The notes: generated by a model not told the origin, from the letters alone. 64,000 nt of DNA from Granulicella paludicola (GCF_025685545.1 NZ_JAGSYC010000018.1:1-64000), one strand, 5' to 3'; shown: positions 1 to 8,930, counted from the first letter of the stretch. A program made the numbers and translations.

Positions 1-64
1 CCACTTCTATCTGCCGCAGCAGGTTCACTACCTGCTCAGGCGTATGCTTCTTCCGCCGTGCCAT
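1..64 (-). CDS. IS3-family transposase OrfA, N-terminal fragment (window edge)
   Basis: Reading leftward from ATG at 64-62 gives MARRKKHTPEQVVNLLRQIE, the usual opening of the HTH protein OrfA of IS3-family elements. It binds the terminal repeats and is fused to OrfB by frameshifting to make the active transposase. A GGAG ribosome binding site lies just upstream. Only about 21 codons are present because the window ends. Confidence 0.7.
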   Translation of the reverse strand, partial: MARRKKHTPEQVVNLLRQIEV

Positions 65-115
65 CGTTCGCTCCTTGATTGCCAGTTTCTATCAAAGCAA
101 CTGGTTCAAAAAACG
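1..115 (-). mobile_element. End of an IS3-family insertion sequence (runs off the left edge)
   Basis: The minus strand carries the start of an IS3-family OrfA preceded by about 40-50 non-coding bases, as expected for the left end of such an element. The inner limit is uncertain. It lies near 98-115, where the reading frame of the adjacent glycosyltransferase stops resembling its family and ends in a run-on tail. Terminal inverted repeat and target duplication cannot be checked because the rest of the element is outside the window. It is a different IS3 member from the one at 22.9-23.5 kb, since the OrfA N-termini differ. Confidence 0.7.
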
Positions 116-1219
116 CCGGGCACTCCAGACGGCCCTACGCAATGTGCGTGAGCAACCCAGACGTTCGAGACGGGCTGCGTTGTCGAACTGATCGTGTGCG
201 AAGGGAATAACGAGCTGCGGTATGCCTTGCGCGAGCGCATGCGACGCGGTGCCAATGCCGCCATGATGAACGAGAGCCTTTGCATGCTGCAATAAGAGGC
301 TGAGAGGAACGTATTCGCGCACGAGAATGTTCGTACCGAAAGGCGGAAGTTTGGCGCTGCGCTTGGCCAAGAAGATGCCTCGTTCGCCAAGCCGCCGGAG
401 ACTGTCGTTCGCAACGCCGAAATACGTAAGCTCGTCCACGTGCGTAGAACCCGGAGTAAAGACGACGGGCTTCTGCCCTGCCAAGAGAAATGTAATAAGT
501 TCCTCATCAAGGGTTTGCGAAGCAGACCGGTCATAAAGCGGAAAGCCTGAGAGGCTAACCTTCGCAGGCCAGTCCGTTTGGATGGGCGCAAACCAATCGG
601 GGAAAAGCCCCAACACACCTTGAGGCGAATGTACCCATTGACCCAGAACATGCTTGACGCGAGGTAGCCCCATCTCTTTGCGCACCGCGTTGAGTTCAGG
701 ACCGCAAACGCTATCGAGCACCACTCGTTCGATAGCCCATAGAAGCACAGCACGGAGGCGATAAGGCCACCAGGCCGGTACGACAAAGCGTTTATGTACC
801 GGAGGGAGTTTGGCAGAGAGAAACGTGGACGGTGAAACCTGCACCGACACATAGGGAATGCCGTACTTTTCCTGCATCATGCGCGCGCCGAAGGCCCAGA
901 GGGAGCCAACCATAATTGTGCCTTCGCCGACCTCGCGATGCAGGATCTCCAAGAGCGGTCGAAGGAAGGAGGACATCGTTTTCCATAGAACGCGAAAAGA
1001 CGTGCGCGGATCCCAAAGGGCCGGATCGTTCATGGCGCGGTGGTACTCATCGGCGGTCCCAAGGGGAACGATAGGCAAACCGGCGGAAGTGACAACGTCT
1101 TCAAACGCAGGGTTCGTACAGAAGGAAACGCGATGTCCCTCAGCAGCAAAGCTTCTTGCCATACCAACGAAGGGATGAACGTCACCAGCAGAGCCGATTG
1201 CGATGATAAAAATGTGCAA
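92..1219 (-). CDS. rhlB: RhlB-type rhamnosyltransferase, C-terminus cut by an IS element
   Basis: A GT1-fold glycosyltransferase that closely follows Pseudomonas RhlB, the enzyme that joins dTDP-L-rhamnose to 3-(3-hydroxyalkanoyloxy)alkanoate to make mono-rhamnolipid at the inner membrane. Visible landmarks are the N-terminal IAIGSAGDVHPF, the VGSLWAFGAR and QVSPSTFLSAKLPPVHKRF stretches, WVHSPQGVLGLFPDWFAP, and the nucleotide-sugar motif HHGGIGTASHALAQG followed by AHDQFDNA. The start is TTG at 1219, one base after the rhlA stop, with GTGGAG at the end of rhlA as ribosome binding site, so translation is probably coupled. The product is 375 residues against about 426 in Pseudomonas. The last residues are read from the IS end, so roughly the final 50 residues are missing and activity is doubtful. 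Confidence 0.85.
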   Translation of the reverse strand: MHIFIIAIGSAGDVHPFVGMARSFAAEGHRVSFCTNPAFEDVVTSAGLPIVPLGTADEYHRAMNDPALWDPRTSFRVLWKTMSSFLRPLLEILHREVGEGTIMVGSLWAFGARMMQEKYGIPYVSVQVSPSTFLSAKLPPVHKRFVVPAWWPYRLRAVLLWAIERVVLDSVCGPELNAVRKEMGLPRVKHVLGQWVHSPQGVLGLFPDWFAPIQTDWPAKVSLSGFPLYDRSASQTLDEELITFLLAGQKPVVFTPGSTHVDELTYFGVANDSLRRLGERGIFLAKRSAKLPPFGTNILVREYVPLSLLLQHAKALVHHGGIGTASHALAQGIPQLVIPFAHDQFDNAARLERLGCSRTLRRAVWSARRFLNQLL

Positions 1220-1220
1220 T

Positions 1221-2123
1221 CTACTCCACAGCCTCCGCCACAGCGAGGTTTGTATGGAAGGCGGCTGCGAAGGACATCGGCTCTACGGTATCCGTCGCTT
1301 CGCCGAACATCCAGCCTCGGACGATGTGGCTAACCTTCTTCCATAGCTGTCGGCTTTCGAGGTCAAGGAAATGACCCGCGCCTTCAACGACTGCAAATTC
1401 GCTTCGGGCAATGTGGCTGGCGAGCGAGCGCGCCTCCTGCGGCGTCGTGTATTCGTCAAGTTCCCCATTCATAAAGAGGACGGGAATTCCGATCGAAGAG
1501 AAGCGTTGCATATACTGCTCGCGATCAAGATCGAAGATTTGATTGATATGGAAGATCAACTGCTCTTCGTTCCCGCCGAGGCTTTCGATCAGGTAGCGAA
1601 AGTTGTGTGTCTTTACCAGCGACGACAGGTAGCGGCCAACGGTGTTGTTGAGTAAATGGGCGGCACTCGAGAGGTCTCCACATTGCAGAAAATTTCGTGC
1701 TCCAGTCATGTAATCGTGCATTGCTGGATTGATAACTGGTGAGAACGAAGCGATGATGGCACGCTCCATGCTGGCAGGGCGGCGCGCGAGCGACAGCAGC
1801 GACGAAACGCCTCCCCACGAGACAGACATAAGATAATTCACCTGATAGCGCTCAAGGAGTTCGAGGAGGATCTCAACTTCATCATCTTTTGAAAGCACCG
1901 TGCTGTCGGGATTGTGTTCCTTGGATTGTCCTGCATAGGGCAGATCGAAGAGCACCAGGTTTACATGCTCTTTGAGGTACCGTACGGTCTGGTTGAAGGA
2001 GCTTGTAGTTGCGAAAGCACCATTCACTAGAATCAAAGTCTTCTCGCGGTGCACCTGTTTGTAGTGCTCCACGTAGATGCGATGCTTACCCAGCACTTCA
2101 ATGACAACGGCTTCAGGTTTCAT
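1221..2123 (-). CDS. rhlA: RhlA-type 3-(3-hydroxyalkanoyloxy)alkanoate synthase
   Basis: An alpha/beta hydrolase-fold acyltransferase resembling RhlA, which condenses two beta-hydroxyacyl-ACP molecules into the lipid half of rhamnolipids. From ATG at 2123 it is 300 residues (Pseudomonas RhlA about 295). The start is supported by AGGAGA eight bases upstream; an in-frame start at 2213 exists but lacks this site and would add a non-conserved leader. Family blocks are LVNGAFATTSSF, VLFDLPYAGQSKEHNP, KDDEVEILL, the nucleophile elbow SVSWGG, MNGELDEYTT and EGAGHFLDLES. By my count the putative triad is Ser102, Asp223 and His251, the positions I recall for Pseudomonas RhlA. It forms a two-gene operon with the RhlB-like gene. 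Confidence 0.88.
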   Translation of the reverse strand: MKPEAVVIEVLGKHRIYVEHYKQVHREKTLILVNGAFATTSSFNQTVRYLKEHVNLVLFDLPYAGQSKEHNPDSTVLSKDDEVEILLELLERYQVNYLMSVSWGGVSSLLSLARRPASMERAIIASFSPVINPAMHDYMTGARNFLQCGDLSSAAHLLNNTVGRYLSSLVKTHNFRYLIESLGGNEEQLIFHINQIFDLDREQYMQRFSSIGIPVLFMNGELDEYTTPQEARSLASHIARSEFAVVEGAGHFLDLESRQLWKKVSHIVRGWMFGEATDTVEPMSFAAAFHTNLAVAEAVE

Positions 2124-2506
2124 GCATGGATCTCCTATGCACTCAGCAAGATTGGTTGAATGCCATGGGTGAGATGAGTTGTAGAGGAGACTAGGAGAAA
2201 GTCTTTGATACAAGGAAATTGCGTCGATTGCGCCTAGCGCTTTGCTTATAGGTGACCGATCTTGATTTTTTTGTGACGATGTAATGCGACACTAGTGCAA
2301 GCACATTGAGAGCCGCCTTGACTTGAATCAAGCGGCCGTTCGCAATAGCGAAAATTCTTGTTCGTGTTATCCCGCGACATAACTAAGGGCAACGACTCGA
2401 GTTGAATGTGTTCCCTTGATATCCCAAGGTCACTCCGTCAGCAGTCGCCAAAACGAAGGCCAAACGTATCTATCACCTTCGCCAATATCAGCAGGGATTC
2501 CGCAGA
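2124..2506. other. Upstream region of rhlAB
   Basis: No convincing gene. It must hold the rhlAB promoter on the minus strand. An 11-base perfect palindrome CTTGAATCAAG lies at 2322-2332, about 200 bases upstream of rhlA. It is a candidate operator only on the ground of symmetry. Confidence 0.3.
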
Positions 2507-2770
2507 TCACTTTGAATACTGATCCGCTGAAACAGCTTCAAGCCAATCCACCGCTTCGCCATCAACGGTTTTGGTGATCGCAATGTGCGACATGCGAGCT
2601 GAGCTAAGGTCCCGTGCCGATGCTTCTCAACGGGCTCAAAGAAGACGTCGGTCGCGCAAGGCGGTAGAGCAACGCAAACCCTCTCCCCGACTGACATCGG
2701 CAAGGAGTTGGTGGCCTGGGCTTGCGATCCAGACCGCGCATCCAACATTGGGATCGACCCCTTCCGGTTG
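2507..2770 (-). pseudogene. Relic of a cupin protein (mandelonitrile lyase-like family)
   Basis: The C-terminal 28 codons from ATG at 2593 to TGA at 2507 read MSHIAITKTVDGEAVDWLEA and on to DQYSK, matching the tail of small cupins often annotated as carboxymuconolactone decarboxylase or (R)-mandelonitrile lyase-like. Just upstream, in another frame, FFEPVEKHRHGT corresponds to the metal-binding strand usually written PPGEKHWHGA. At least one frameshift separates the two pieces and no intact N-terminus is found, so the gene is dead. Confidence 0.4.
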
Positions 2771-2995
2771 CGCGCAGGAATCTGGAACTCTGAGCGGTCT
2801 CCCTCCGCAAACTGCGTGCGATTTTTTCGCTGCTAGTGCTTCGCCGAGTGACAAATCGCCGAGCCACTCATTAAGGCAGCTGCGGCTGGAAACGTGCATT
2901 GACCTGATATCGGCAACGCAGACTCTTCTACCTTGCTGTTTCTCGCTAAGCGGTCGGTGACCTTAAAAATCGCAGAAGCCGGGATGAGGTTTAGA

Positions 2996-3137
2996 GGCTG
3001 ATTTCCGTCATCAGCCAAGCCCGAGCCATCTTCCAGCCGCGCATCAAGGTCTGCGGTGATACTTACAGGACTTCGGCGGTTTCTTCGAGACTGTGTTCGC
3101 CGAAGAGTTCTTCGCAAAGAGCTTTATAACGAATTGC
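2996..3137 (-). pseudogene. Relic of an ECF-type RNA polymerase sigma factor (region 4)
   Basis: One minus-strand frame reads ELFGEHSLEETAEVL, a TAA stop, then VSPQTLMRGWKMARAWLMTE. This is the sigma region 4 helix-turn-helix of the ECF sigma factors common in Acidobacteria and Planctomycetes (typically SVEETAEVLGVSP followed by VKRDWRLARAWL). The in-frame stop and the lack of any region 2 upstream show it is a decayed fragment. Confidence 0.5.
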
Positions 3138-3674
3138 GAATTCGAATCGTTAGGAGGATTACTACCTTACTCAGACCGACCGGGGGACCGGGTTCGCAGG
3201 CTCGGTAAGTGATCATGGCCCGCATTATCCTCCCCTCGTTAGGTTTATGAATCAGGGTCTCCACGCAAAAGCTATGGGTGAGCCTTTGTAAGGAGAGTCC
3301 AAACTGCTTCTACTGAGCGGTCGACTTCGCAAAGTTGAGGATGAGGGGTCAGTCCAGAAGCCCATGCATGAGGCAACCGAGGCGCTGTCAAAGATATTCC
3401 GGGACAATCCGTGCGGAAATGGGGCTCGATGGAAGGCGAATTGTGGGACGTGTCGCATGAACAGTTTCTCCTCAATGATCGGGTAAATACGATGTAGCTT
3501 CATGATGCGTTCTGTCAAAATTGGGCGCGAAGAAATACTTGACATATATCAATGAGTAAGTTCCGGAACCCACGCATAGTGGGTGATCGTAGGCTACATA
3601 TTCGTGGACAGCGTTGCCGTCGTCGGTTTCGTGTGCTGTGTGTAGAGAGCCCTACAGACCTAGGAGCTATCGTT
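3138..3674. other. Gap upstream of the putative-Ig lipoprotein gene
   Basis: No supported gene. Several open frames occur on both strands but none shows recognisable motifs or a ribosome binding site. The AGGAG at 3662-3666 belongs to the downstream gene. Confidence 0.3.
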
Positions 3675-6600
3675 ATGGGGACCCCGCAGCTAAATCTTTC
3701 TATCCGAAAGAATGTTGAGACTTTCTTTAGCATCTTCAATTCGACGGCAAGAGCTAAGACATATGGGGCAGTTGGCCATCTTCTGCTGCTTTTGGCAATG
3801 CTGGGTTCCACGATCGGCCTGGCAGGATGCGGCGCGGGTGGGTATCCAGGGGGTGGCATCTCCAGTCTCAATGTCAGTGCGCTCACGCTGGATGCAGGGC
3901 AGTCTTACACTATTCAGTCAACGGATGCGGGCAATTTGCCAGTCAGCTGGACACTGGCAGGTACTTGCGGAACCAATTGTGGTTCTGTGTCGAACACCAC
4001 CGGAACGACTGTGGTGTACACGGCGCCTGCGGCGCTGAACGCACCGACCCAAGCCGTGCTGACGGCAAAGGTTGCAGGGACGAACAGCATGAAGTCCGTG
4101 ACGATTACCGTCAACCCTGACACTGTTGTGATCGTCGGCAACGTGACCTATGTGGTCGGGGCCGCAGTCAGGATTCCTGTGACTTACACCGGCGGCACAG
4201 CCCCGGTCACTCTCAGCATTACAACGCAGTTACCCGCGGGGTTGAGCTTTAATGCGAGCACCGGACTGATCACTGGAACAGCTACGACACCTGGCAGCTA
4301 TATGGTGAAGGCCCAAGCTGTGGACTCCAGCGCAGTACCTTACACCGCCGTGGCTTCAGGAATCATCACAATCACCGCTGCCGTGCCGAATATCACTCCT
4401 CTGCAACTCATGGGCGCTCCCCCTTCTGGAACAGTTGGCACGATTTATGTGTCGCAACTGGTCGCAACGGGCGGGGTACTTCCCTATCAGTTTAGCCTCG
4501 CTTCTGGTTCTCTTCCTCCCGGTATCACGTTGAGTACTTCAACCGGTCTATTGATTGGTACGCCGACGACCGCAGGCACTTACAGCTTCACGGCGGAGGT
4601 TACGGACTCGCAGGGAGATACAGCTACAGCAAACTTCAGCATTGCGATTGTCGGAGCCGGAACACCGATGGCTCTGAGCTCACCACCAAATGCGACGGTG
4701 GGTACTCCCTACACGGGAACGATCGGTGTAAGCGGAGGCAAGGGCCCGTACAATTGCGCAATCGTTGGCGGTACGCTACCCGCTGGGTTGACAGCTTCAG
4801 GATGTGTGATTTCAGGGACACCTACGGTGGCGGGGATATCCGTCCTCACCGTTACGGCAACTGACTCGAGCAGTCCGCAGGAGACGATCACCGGACCAGT
4901 CACACTTACGGTGGTGTCCTCCCCGTCTGTGCTGACGATCACTCCGCCTGCCGCAGGAACGGTCAATGTGCCGTACACCGGACTTATCGGTGTGAGTGGC
5001 GGAACTGGGCCATATACCTGTGTCGTTATGGGGGCATTGCCTGCCGGACTGACGAGTAACAACTGCACGATTGCAGGTACGCCGACCAGTCCGGGCAACA
5101 CCACGGTTACGGTGACGGCGACCGATTCCAGCAACCCAAAGAACACCACTACTGCACCAGTCACCATCGTCATCAACCCGGCGTCAACACCAGGCACTCT
5201 CACACTTGCTTCGCCGCCCGCAGGTACAGTGGACACCCCTTATACGGGTTTGATCGGTGTCTCCGGAGGCAAGGGGCCTTACACCTGCACGATCGCTGGC
5301 ACATTGCCCGCTGGATTGACCAGCAGCAACTGCACGATCACTGGCACACCAACGGTAGCGGGCACTACTACGCTAACGGTAACGGCTACGGATTCCAGTA
5401 GTCCGGTGCTTACCGTAACCAGCCCGGTGAGTCTGATCATCAACCCGATCTCTAAACTGACGCTAACCGGAACCCTCCCGAACGCCACTGTTAATATGCC
5501 TTATACGCAGACGTTGACGGCACAAGGTGGATTGCCACCCTACACCTACGCGATTACCTCTGGCAGTCTGCCATCGGGACTCACCTTGTCTTCTGGTGGC
5601 ACGATCAGCGGAACGCCAACGGCGGTAGGCGCTTATAGCTTTACGGTGACGGCGACCGACAGCGAGAGCCCCACACCACAGACTGCCAGCCTTCCACTGA
5701 TCCTGCTCGTTACATACCCATGCACATCGCAGAGTGCGGCCCTGAACGGACAGTATGCTTACCTGTTCCAGGGTTACGACGACCAACTCTTGGGTGTGCT
5801 CGCGTACCAGACTGCATCCGCTGCGAGCATCATGGCGAATGGATCGTGCGTAATCAGTGCCGGGGAGATCGACTCCAACCACCAGAACTCAACGGCGACA
5901 GGTACTATTGCCAGCGAAAATCTTATCGGCACCTACGAACTCGGTTCCGACTATCGAGGCCTGCTGACGGTCACCACAATTAATGCAGCCGGCACGGTAG
6001 ACAAGACGACGACCTACGCGCTCGCGGTGAAGGCCCCGACATCACCCGCCACCACAACCACGGAAGGAAGCCTAATCGAATCGGACAGTAATACTTTGAG
6101 CGGTTCGAAGGGTTCGGGAACGCTGCTTTCACAGACGCCTTCAGCCTTTACAACAAGCCTGACAGGTAGCTATGCGTTCGGTCTCCAAGGTGATACACCC
6201 TGCTCACCGACCTGCACCGTGGGTCTGGTTGCCGGACCGGCAGCCACTGTGGGCGAGTTCACCACCAACGGTTCAGGAAGCATCACGAGCGGTATGGCCG
6301 ACTCCAACGACGCGACTACCAATATAGCGAGTGCAGCCGTAAGTGGAAATTACACGACAGCCGACTCCAACGGACGTCTGCAATTGAGCATGACGACCGC
6401 TGGTACATCGGCAGCCAGTTATCCAACCGACTATGCCGTATATGTGGTGAACGCGAGCAAGGCCTTTATCGTCTCAAGGGATACCCACGCGAGTTACATC
6501 CTGCTCGCCGGCTCAGCCACGGCACAAACCCAGACGACGTTCAGCAACTCCTCCCTAAATGCCCCGTTCATCGGTTATGAGAACTCTTACTCCAACCCAG

Positions 6601-7331
6601 GCCTGCTTGGCGCAACATTGCAGAATGTATTGAACCTCTCCACCGCAACGATCTTCCGCGGTGTGGGTGGAACCGGATCTACAACTGGCACCTGCAACAT
6701 CACCAATGTGGATACAGGTGGCGTCACCGGCCTGCTCAATGGCCTTACTGGCATTTTGGGGAGCACTACAGGTCTGTCTAACCTATTGGCAGCGTCAAGC
6801 CAGACGGGATCGACGACCTGCACCGTAGCTGCAAATGGTCGTGGTGTGCTGCAGTATCCAGAGCCGACGTTGCTCGGCATTCCACTGTTTACAGCACCCG
6901 CGCCGAGAGTGCTCTACCTGTACTCACCAAACTCCGGCTATTTCCTGGAGACATCCTATGCTGGCCTCGGCCAAATAGCGGCACAGACTGGATCACCCTT
7001 CAGTGAAGCGAGTACGTTTACCGGAACCTATGTCTATGGCATGGCACCGGCAAGCTCAGTGGCAAGCATCGATAACTCTGGCACGATCGTCTCCAATGGG
7101 AATGGAACAGCAATAGAGACGCTTGATACAAGCGTAGGCATTGGAACGCTCAACGTAGTGACTCTGGGCAGCACATCGTCGCAGACCTATACCGCACCCG
7201 ATCCAACGACGGGACGGTTCACTCTGGGCAGTGGAGGGACAACCGTACTATACGCCATCACTCCAAATACCTTCGTGCTGCTGGACACGAGCGCTCTGAC
7301 GACTTCGCCAGCCGTCTCCCTGCTCTATTAG
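3675..7331 (+). CDS. Putative-Ig repeat (He_PIG) surface lipoprotein
   Basis: A 1,218-residue exported protein. ATG at 3675 is chosen over the upstream end of the frame because AGGAG lies nine bases before it. A hydrophobic stretch (about residues 35-50) ends in the lipobox LAGC with Cys52, so the protein is probably lipid-anchored. A first bacterial Ig-like domain (about 60-140) is followed by six repeats of a putative-Ig module, each with an LPAGL-type turn, an ISGTPT-type strand and a TVTATDSS-type end, up to about residue 680. The C-terminal half is Thr/Ser/Gly-rich and begins LNGQYAYLFQGY, a form seen in acidobacterial surface proteins. The role is unknown; adhesion or cell-surface structure is likely. 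An OmpA-like gene follows in the same direction. Confidence 0.8.
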   Translation: MGTPQLNLSIRKNVETFFSIFNSTARAKTYGAVGHLLLLLAMLGSTIGLAGCGAGGYPGGGISSLNVSALTLDAGQSYTIQSTDAGNLPVSWTLAGTCGTNCGSVSNTTGTTVVYTAPAALNAPTQAVLTAKVAGTNSMKSVTITVNPDTVVIVGNVTYVVGAAVRIPVTYTGGTAPVTLSITTQLPAGLSFNASTGLITGTATTPGSYMVKAQAVDSSAVPYTAVASGIITITAAVPNITPLQLMGAPPSGTVGTIYVSQLVATGGVLPYQFSLASGSLPPGITLSTSTGLLIGTPTTAGTYSFTAEVTDSQGDTATANFSIAIVGAGTPMALSSPPNATVGTPYTGTIGVSGGKGPYNCAIVGGTLPAGLTASGCVISGTPTVAGISVLTVTATDSSSPQETITGPVTLTVVSSPSVLTITPPAAGTVNVPYTGLIGVSGGTGPYTCVVMGALPAGLTSNNCTIAGTPTSPGNTTVTVTATDSSNPKNTTTAPVTIVINPASTPGTLTLASPPAGTVDTPYTGLIGVSGGKGPYTCTIAGTLPAGLTSSNCTITGTPTVAGTTTLTVTATDSSSPVLTVTSPVSLIINPISKLTLTGTLPNATVNMPYTQTLTAQGGLPPYTYAITSGSLPSGLTLSSGGTISGTPTAVGAYSFTVTATDSESPTPQTASLPLILLVTYPCTSQSAALNGQYAYLFQGYDDQLLGVLAYQTASAASIMANGSCVISAGEIDSNHQNSTATGTIASENLIGTYELGSDYRGLLTVTTINAAGTVDKTTTYALAVKAPTSPATTTTEGSLIESDSNTLSGSKGSGTLLSQTPSAFTTSLTGSYAFGLQGDTPCSPTCTVGLVAGPAATVGEFTTNGSGSITSGMADSNDATTNIASAAVSGNYTTADSNGRLQLSMTTAGTSAASYPTDYAVYVVNASKAFIVSRDTHASYILLAGSATAQTQTTFSNSSLNAPFIGYENSYSNPGLLGATLQNVLNLSTATIFRGVGGTGSTTGTCNITNVDTGGVTGLLNGLTGILGSTTGLSNLLAASSQTGSTTCTVAANGRGVLQYPEPTLLGIPLFTAPAPRVLYLYSPNSGYFLETSYAGLGQIAAQTGSPFSEASTFTGTYVYGMAPASSVASIDNSGTIVSNGNGTAIETLDTSVGIGTLNVVTLGSTSSQTYTAPDPTTGRFTLGSGGTTVLYAITPNTFVLLDTSALTTSPAVSLLY

Positions 7332-7338
7332 CCCAGCT

Positions 7339-7370
7339 GCTGCAGCGGAGCGCTTGTCCTCCGCTGCAGC
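7339..7370 (+). terminator. Strong hairpin between the lipoprotein and OmpA-like genes
   Basis: GCTGCAGCGGAG (7339-7350) and CTCCGCTGCAGC (7359-7370) form a perfect 12-base stem with an 8-base loop just after the stop codon. There is no T-run after it, so it may be a Rho-type end or a processing/stability hairpin that sets the ratio of the two products, not a full intrinsic terminator. Confidence 0.6.
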
Positions 7371-7422
7371 TTCCACTGCACCTATCGCCAGGAACGGGAA
7401 AGCCCCGAAGGAGTGAAAAGCA

Positions 7423-8751
7423 ATGAACATAGATTCTCTGGTCCAGTTGAGCATCAAGATGCTGGCAGTCCTGCTAGTTGCGACGGGAGGCTCTCAAATA
7501 TACGGTCAGGAAATATCTTCACCGGCAACTGAGGTTCCAAAGTTCGATGTGTCTCTTGGCTATAACTTTCTGAGGTCTAACGCACCGCCAAGCGGCTGCA
7601 GTTGTTTCGACGCGAACGGAGGCTACGCCTCTGCTGCATTTCATGTGACCAGGTGGCTCAGCTTTGAAGGTGAGGTCACCGGCCAGCACCAAACTAACAT
7701 CAGCAATTTGGGGCAGAGCCTTACATTGCTCACCTTCGCGGGTGGACCTAAGGTTTCTTATCCTGGCCATCGTCTCGTGCCATTTGGCGAGGTGCTGATC
7801 GGCGGTGCGCATGGCAGTGATTCCTACTTCCCTACAGGGACTACTTACAGCAGCACCGCTTCCAGCCTTACCCTCTCCACAGGCGGCGGTCTTGAGGTGG
7901 GGATCAACAAACTTATCTCCGTACGCGCGTTCGACGTTCAATACCTCAAGACCGAACTGCCGAACGGGACTAACAACACCCAGAACCACCTAATGGCATC
8001 GGCCGGCATCATCTTCAAGTTCGGCGATGTCATCAAGAAACCGGCGACCATCCCGTACTCCTTCGTTCGGGAAGACAATATCGCTCTGAGTTGTACCAGC
8101 AGCGTAAGCAATCTCGATCAAGGTGACACACTCGAAATCTACGGCAGCACCCTTACCGAGCCAGACAAACTGGAGGTAACCTACGACTGGATAAGTACGG
8201 TAGGCAAGATCGTTGGGACAGGCCATCGAGTGATGCTCGACACGCAGGGTGTCCCACCGGGTAACTATCACGTGATTGGGCATGCTGTGACGGTAGGACA
8301 AAAGACCATGTCGGCCGACTGCGACATTCCTTTCCGCATCAAGACAGAGCAACAAACGGTCAAGGCACCGACGCCTGTACCGGCTGCGCCGGAAACACCT
8401 AGAGTCAAGGAGTTCCACGAGAACGTCCCGGATGCATTGTTCGACTATGACAGTGCGGCGATTCGGCCTGATACACAGACAGCCATCAATCACGCTGCTG
8501 TCTATCTACAAAGCCATCCTGATATTTATGTGATGGTAGGCGGTTATGCAGATGACCGTGGGGCTGTCGTCTACAACCTGAAACTTGGGGAGCGACGTGC
8601 AGAGGCAGCACGCATGGCACTTATCGCAGCAGGCGTGAGCCCGGAGCGGGTTCAAATCGTAAGTTACGGTAAAGAAGTGCAGGTGTGTACAGCTGAGAAC
8701 GAGACCTGCAGACAGCAAAACCGTCGTGCGGCCTTCAACATGCATCCCTAA
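7423..8751 (+). CDS. OmpA-family outer-membrane protein
   Basis: A 442-residue envelope protein. A signal peptide (about residues 1-28, ending near SQIYGQ) is followed by a small beta-barrel-type region rich in alternating aromatic residues (about 35-205), a linker with a beta-sandwich-like segment and a Pro-rich stretch, and a C-terminal OmpA-like peptidoglycan-binding domain (about 335-440). That domain shows LFDYDSAAIRPD, VGGYADDRGAVVYNLKLGERRA and SYGKEVQVC. It probably ties the outer membrane to the cell wall. AAGGAG at 7409-7414 sets the start. It lies 91 bases after the lipoprotein gene and may work with it at the cell surface. Confidence 0.85.
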   Translation: MNIDSLVQLSIKMLAVLLVATGGSQIYGQEISSPATEVPKFDVSLGYNFLRSNAPPSGCSCFDANGGYASAAFHVTRWLSFEGEVTGQHQTNISNLGQSLTLLTFAGGPKVSYPGHRLVPFGEVLIGGAHGSDSYFPTGTTYSSTASSLTLSTGGGLEVGINKLISVRAFDVQYLKTELPNGTNNTQNHLMASAGIIFKFGDVIKKPATIPYSFVREDNIALSCTSSVSNLDQGDTLEIYGSTLTEPDKLEVTYDWISTVGKIVGTGHRVMLDTQGVPPGNYHVIGHAVTVGQKTMSADCDIPFRIKTEQQTVKAPTPVPAAPETPRVKEFHENVPDALFDYDSAAIRPDTQTAINHAAVYLQSHPDIYVMVGGYADDRGAVVYNLKLGERRAEAARMALIAAGVSPERVQIVSYGKEVQVCTAENETCRQQNRRAAFNMHP

Positions 8752-8767
8752 TCAGAAGAGTAATGCA

Positions 8768-8798
8768 CCCCGTTCGCAGAGGACCCATGCGGACGGGG
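8768..8798 (+). terminator. Hairpin after the OmpA-like gene
   Basis: CCCCGTTCGCA (8768-8778) pairs with TGCGGACGGGG (8788-8798), an 11-base stem with one G-U pair. It starts 16 bases after the stop codon. No clear T-run follows. Confidence 0.6.
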
Positions 8799-8930
8799 CT
8801 CTGAGATCGTGCTCTGGTCCAGTCGGTCACCAACGAGTTGATGTCTCGGTACGGACGCCCTCTCTCTTCACCCTATCGATTCTCTCAAGAATCGCCAGAA
8901 GGCGTCGCAGGGCTCAATAAGGATGGCACC

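Noticed and set aside
4600-5700. Tandem DNA repeats in the lipoprotein gene as a possible CRISPR or satellite
   Set aside because: The periodicity comes from repeated putative-Ig protein modules of about 85-95 codons with diverged DNA; no constant repeat with unique spacers.
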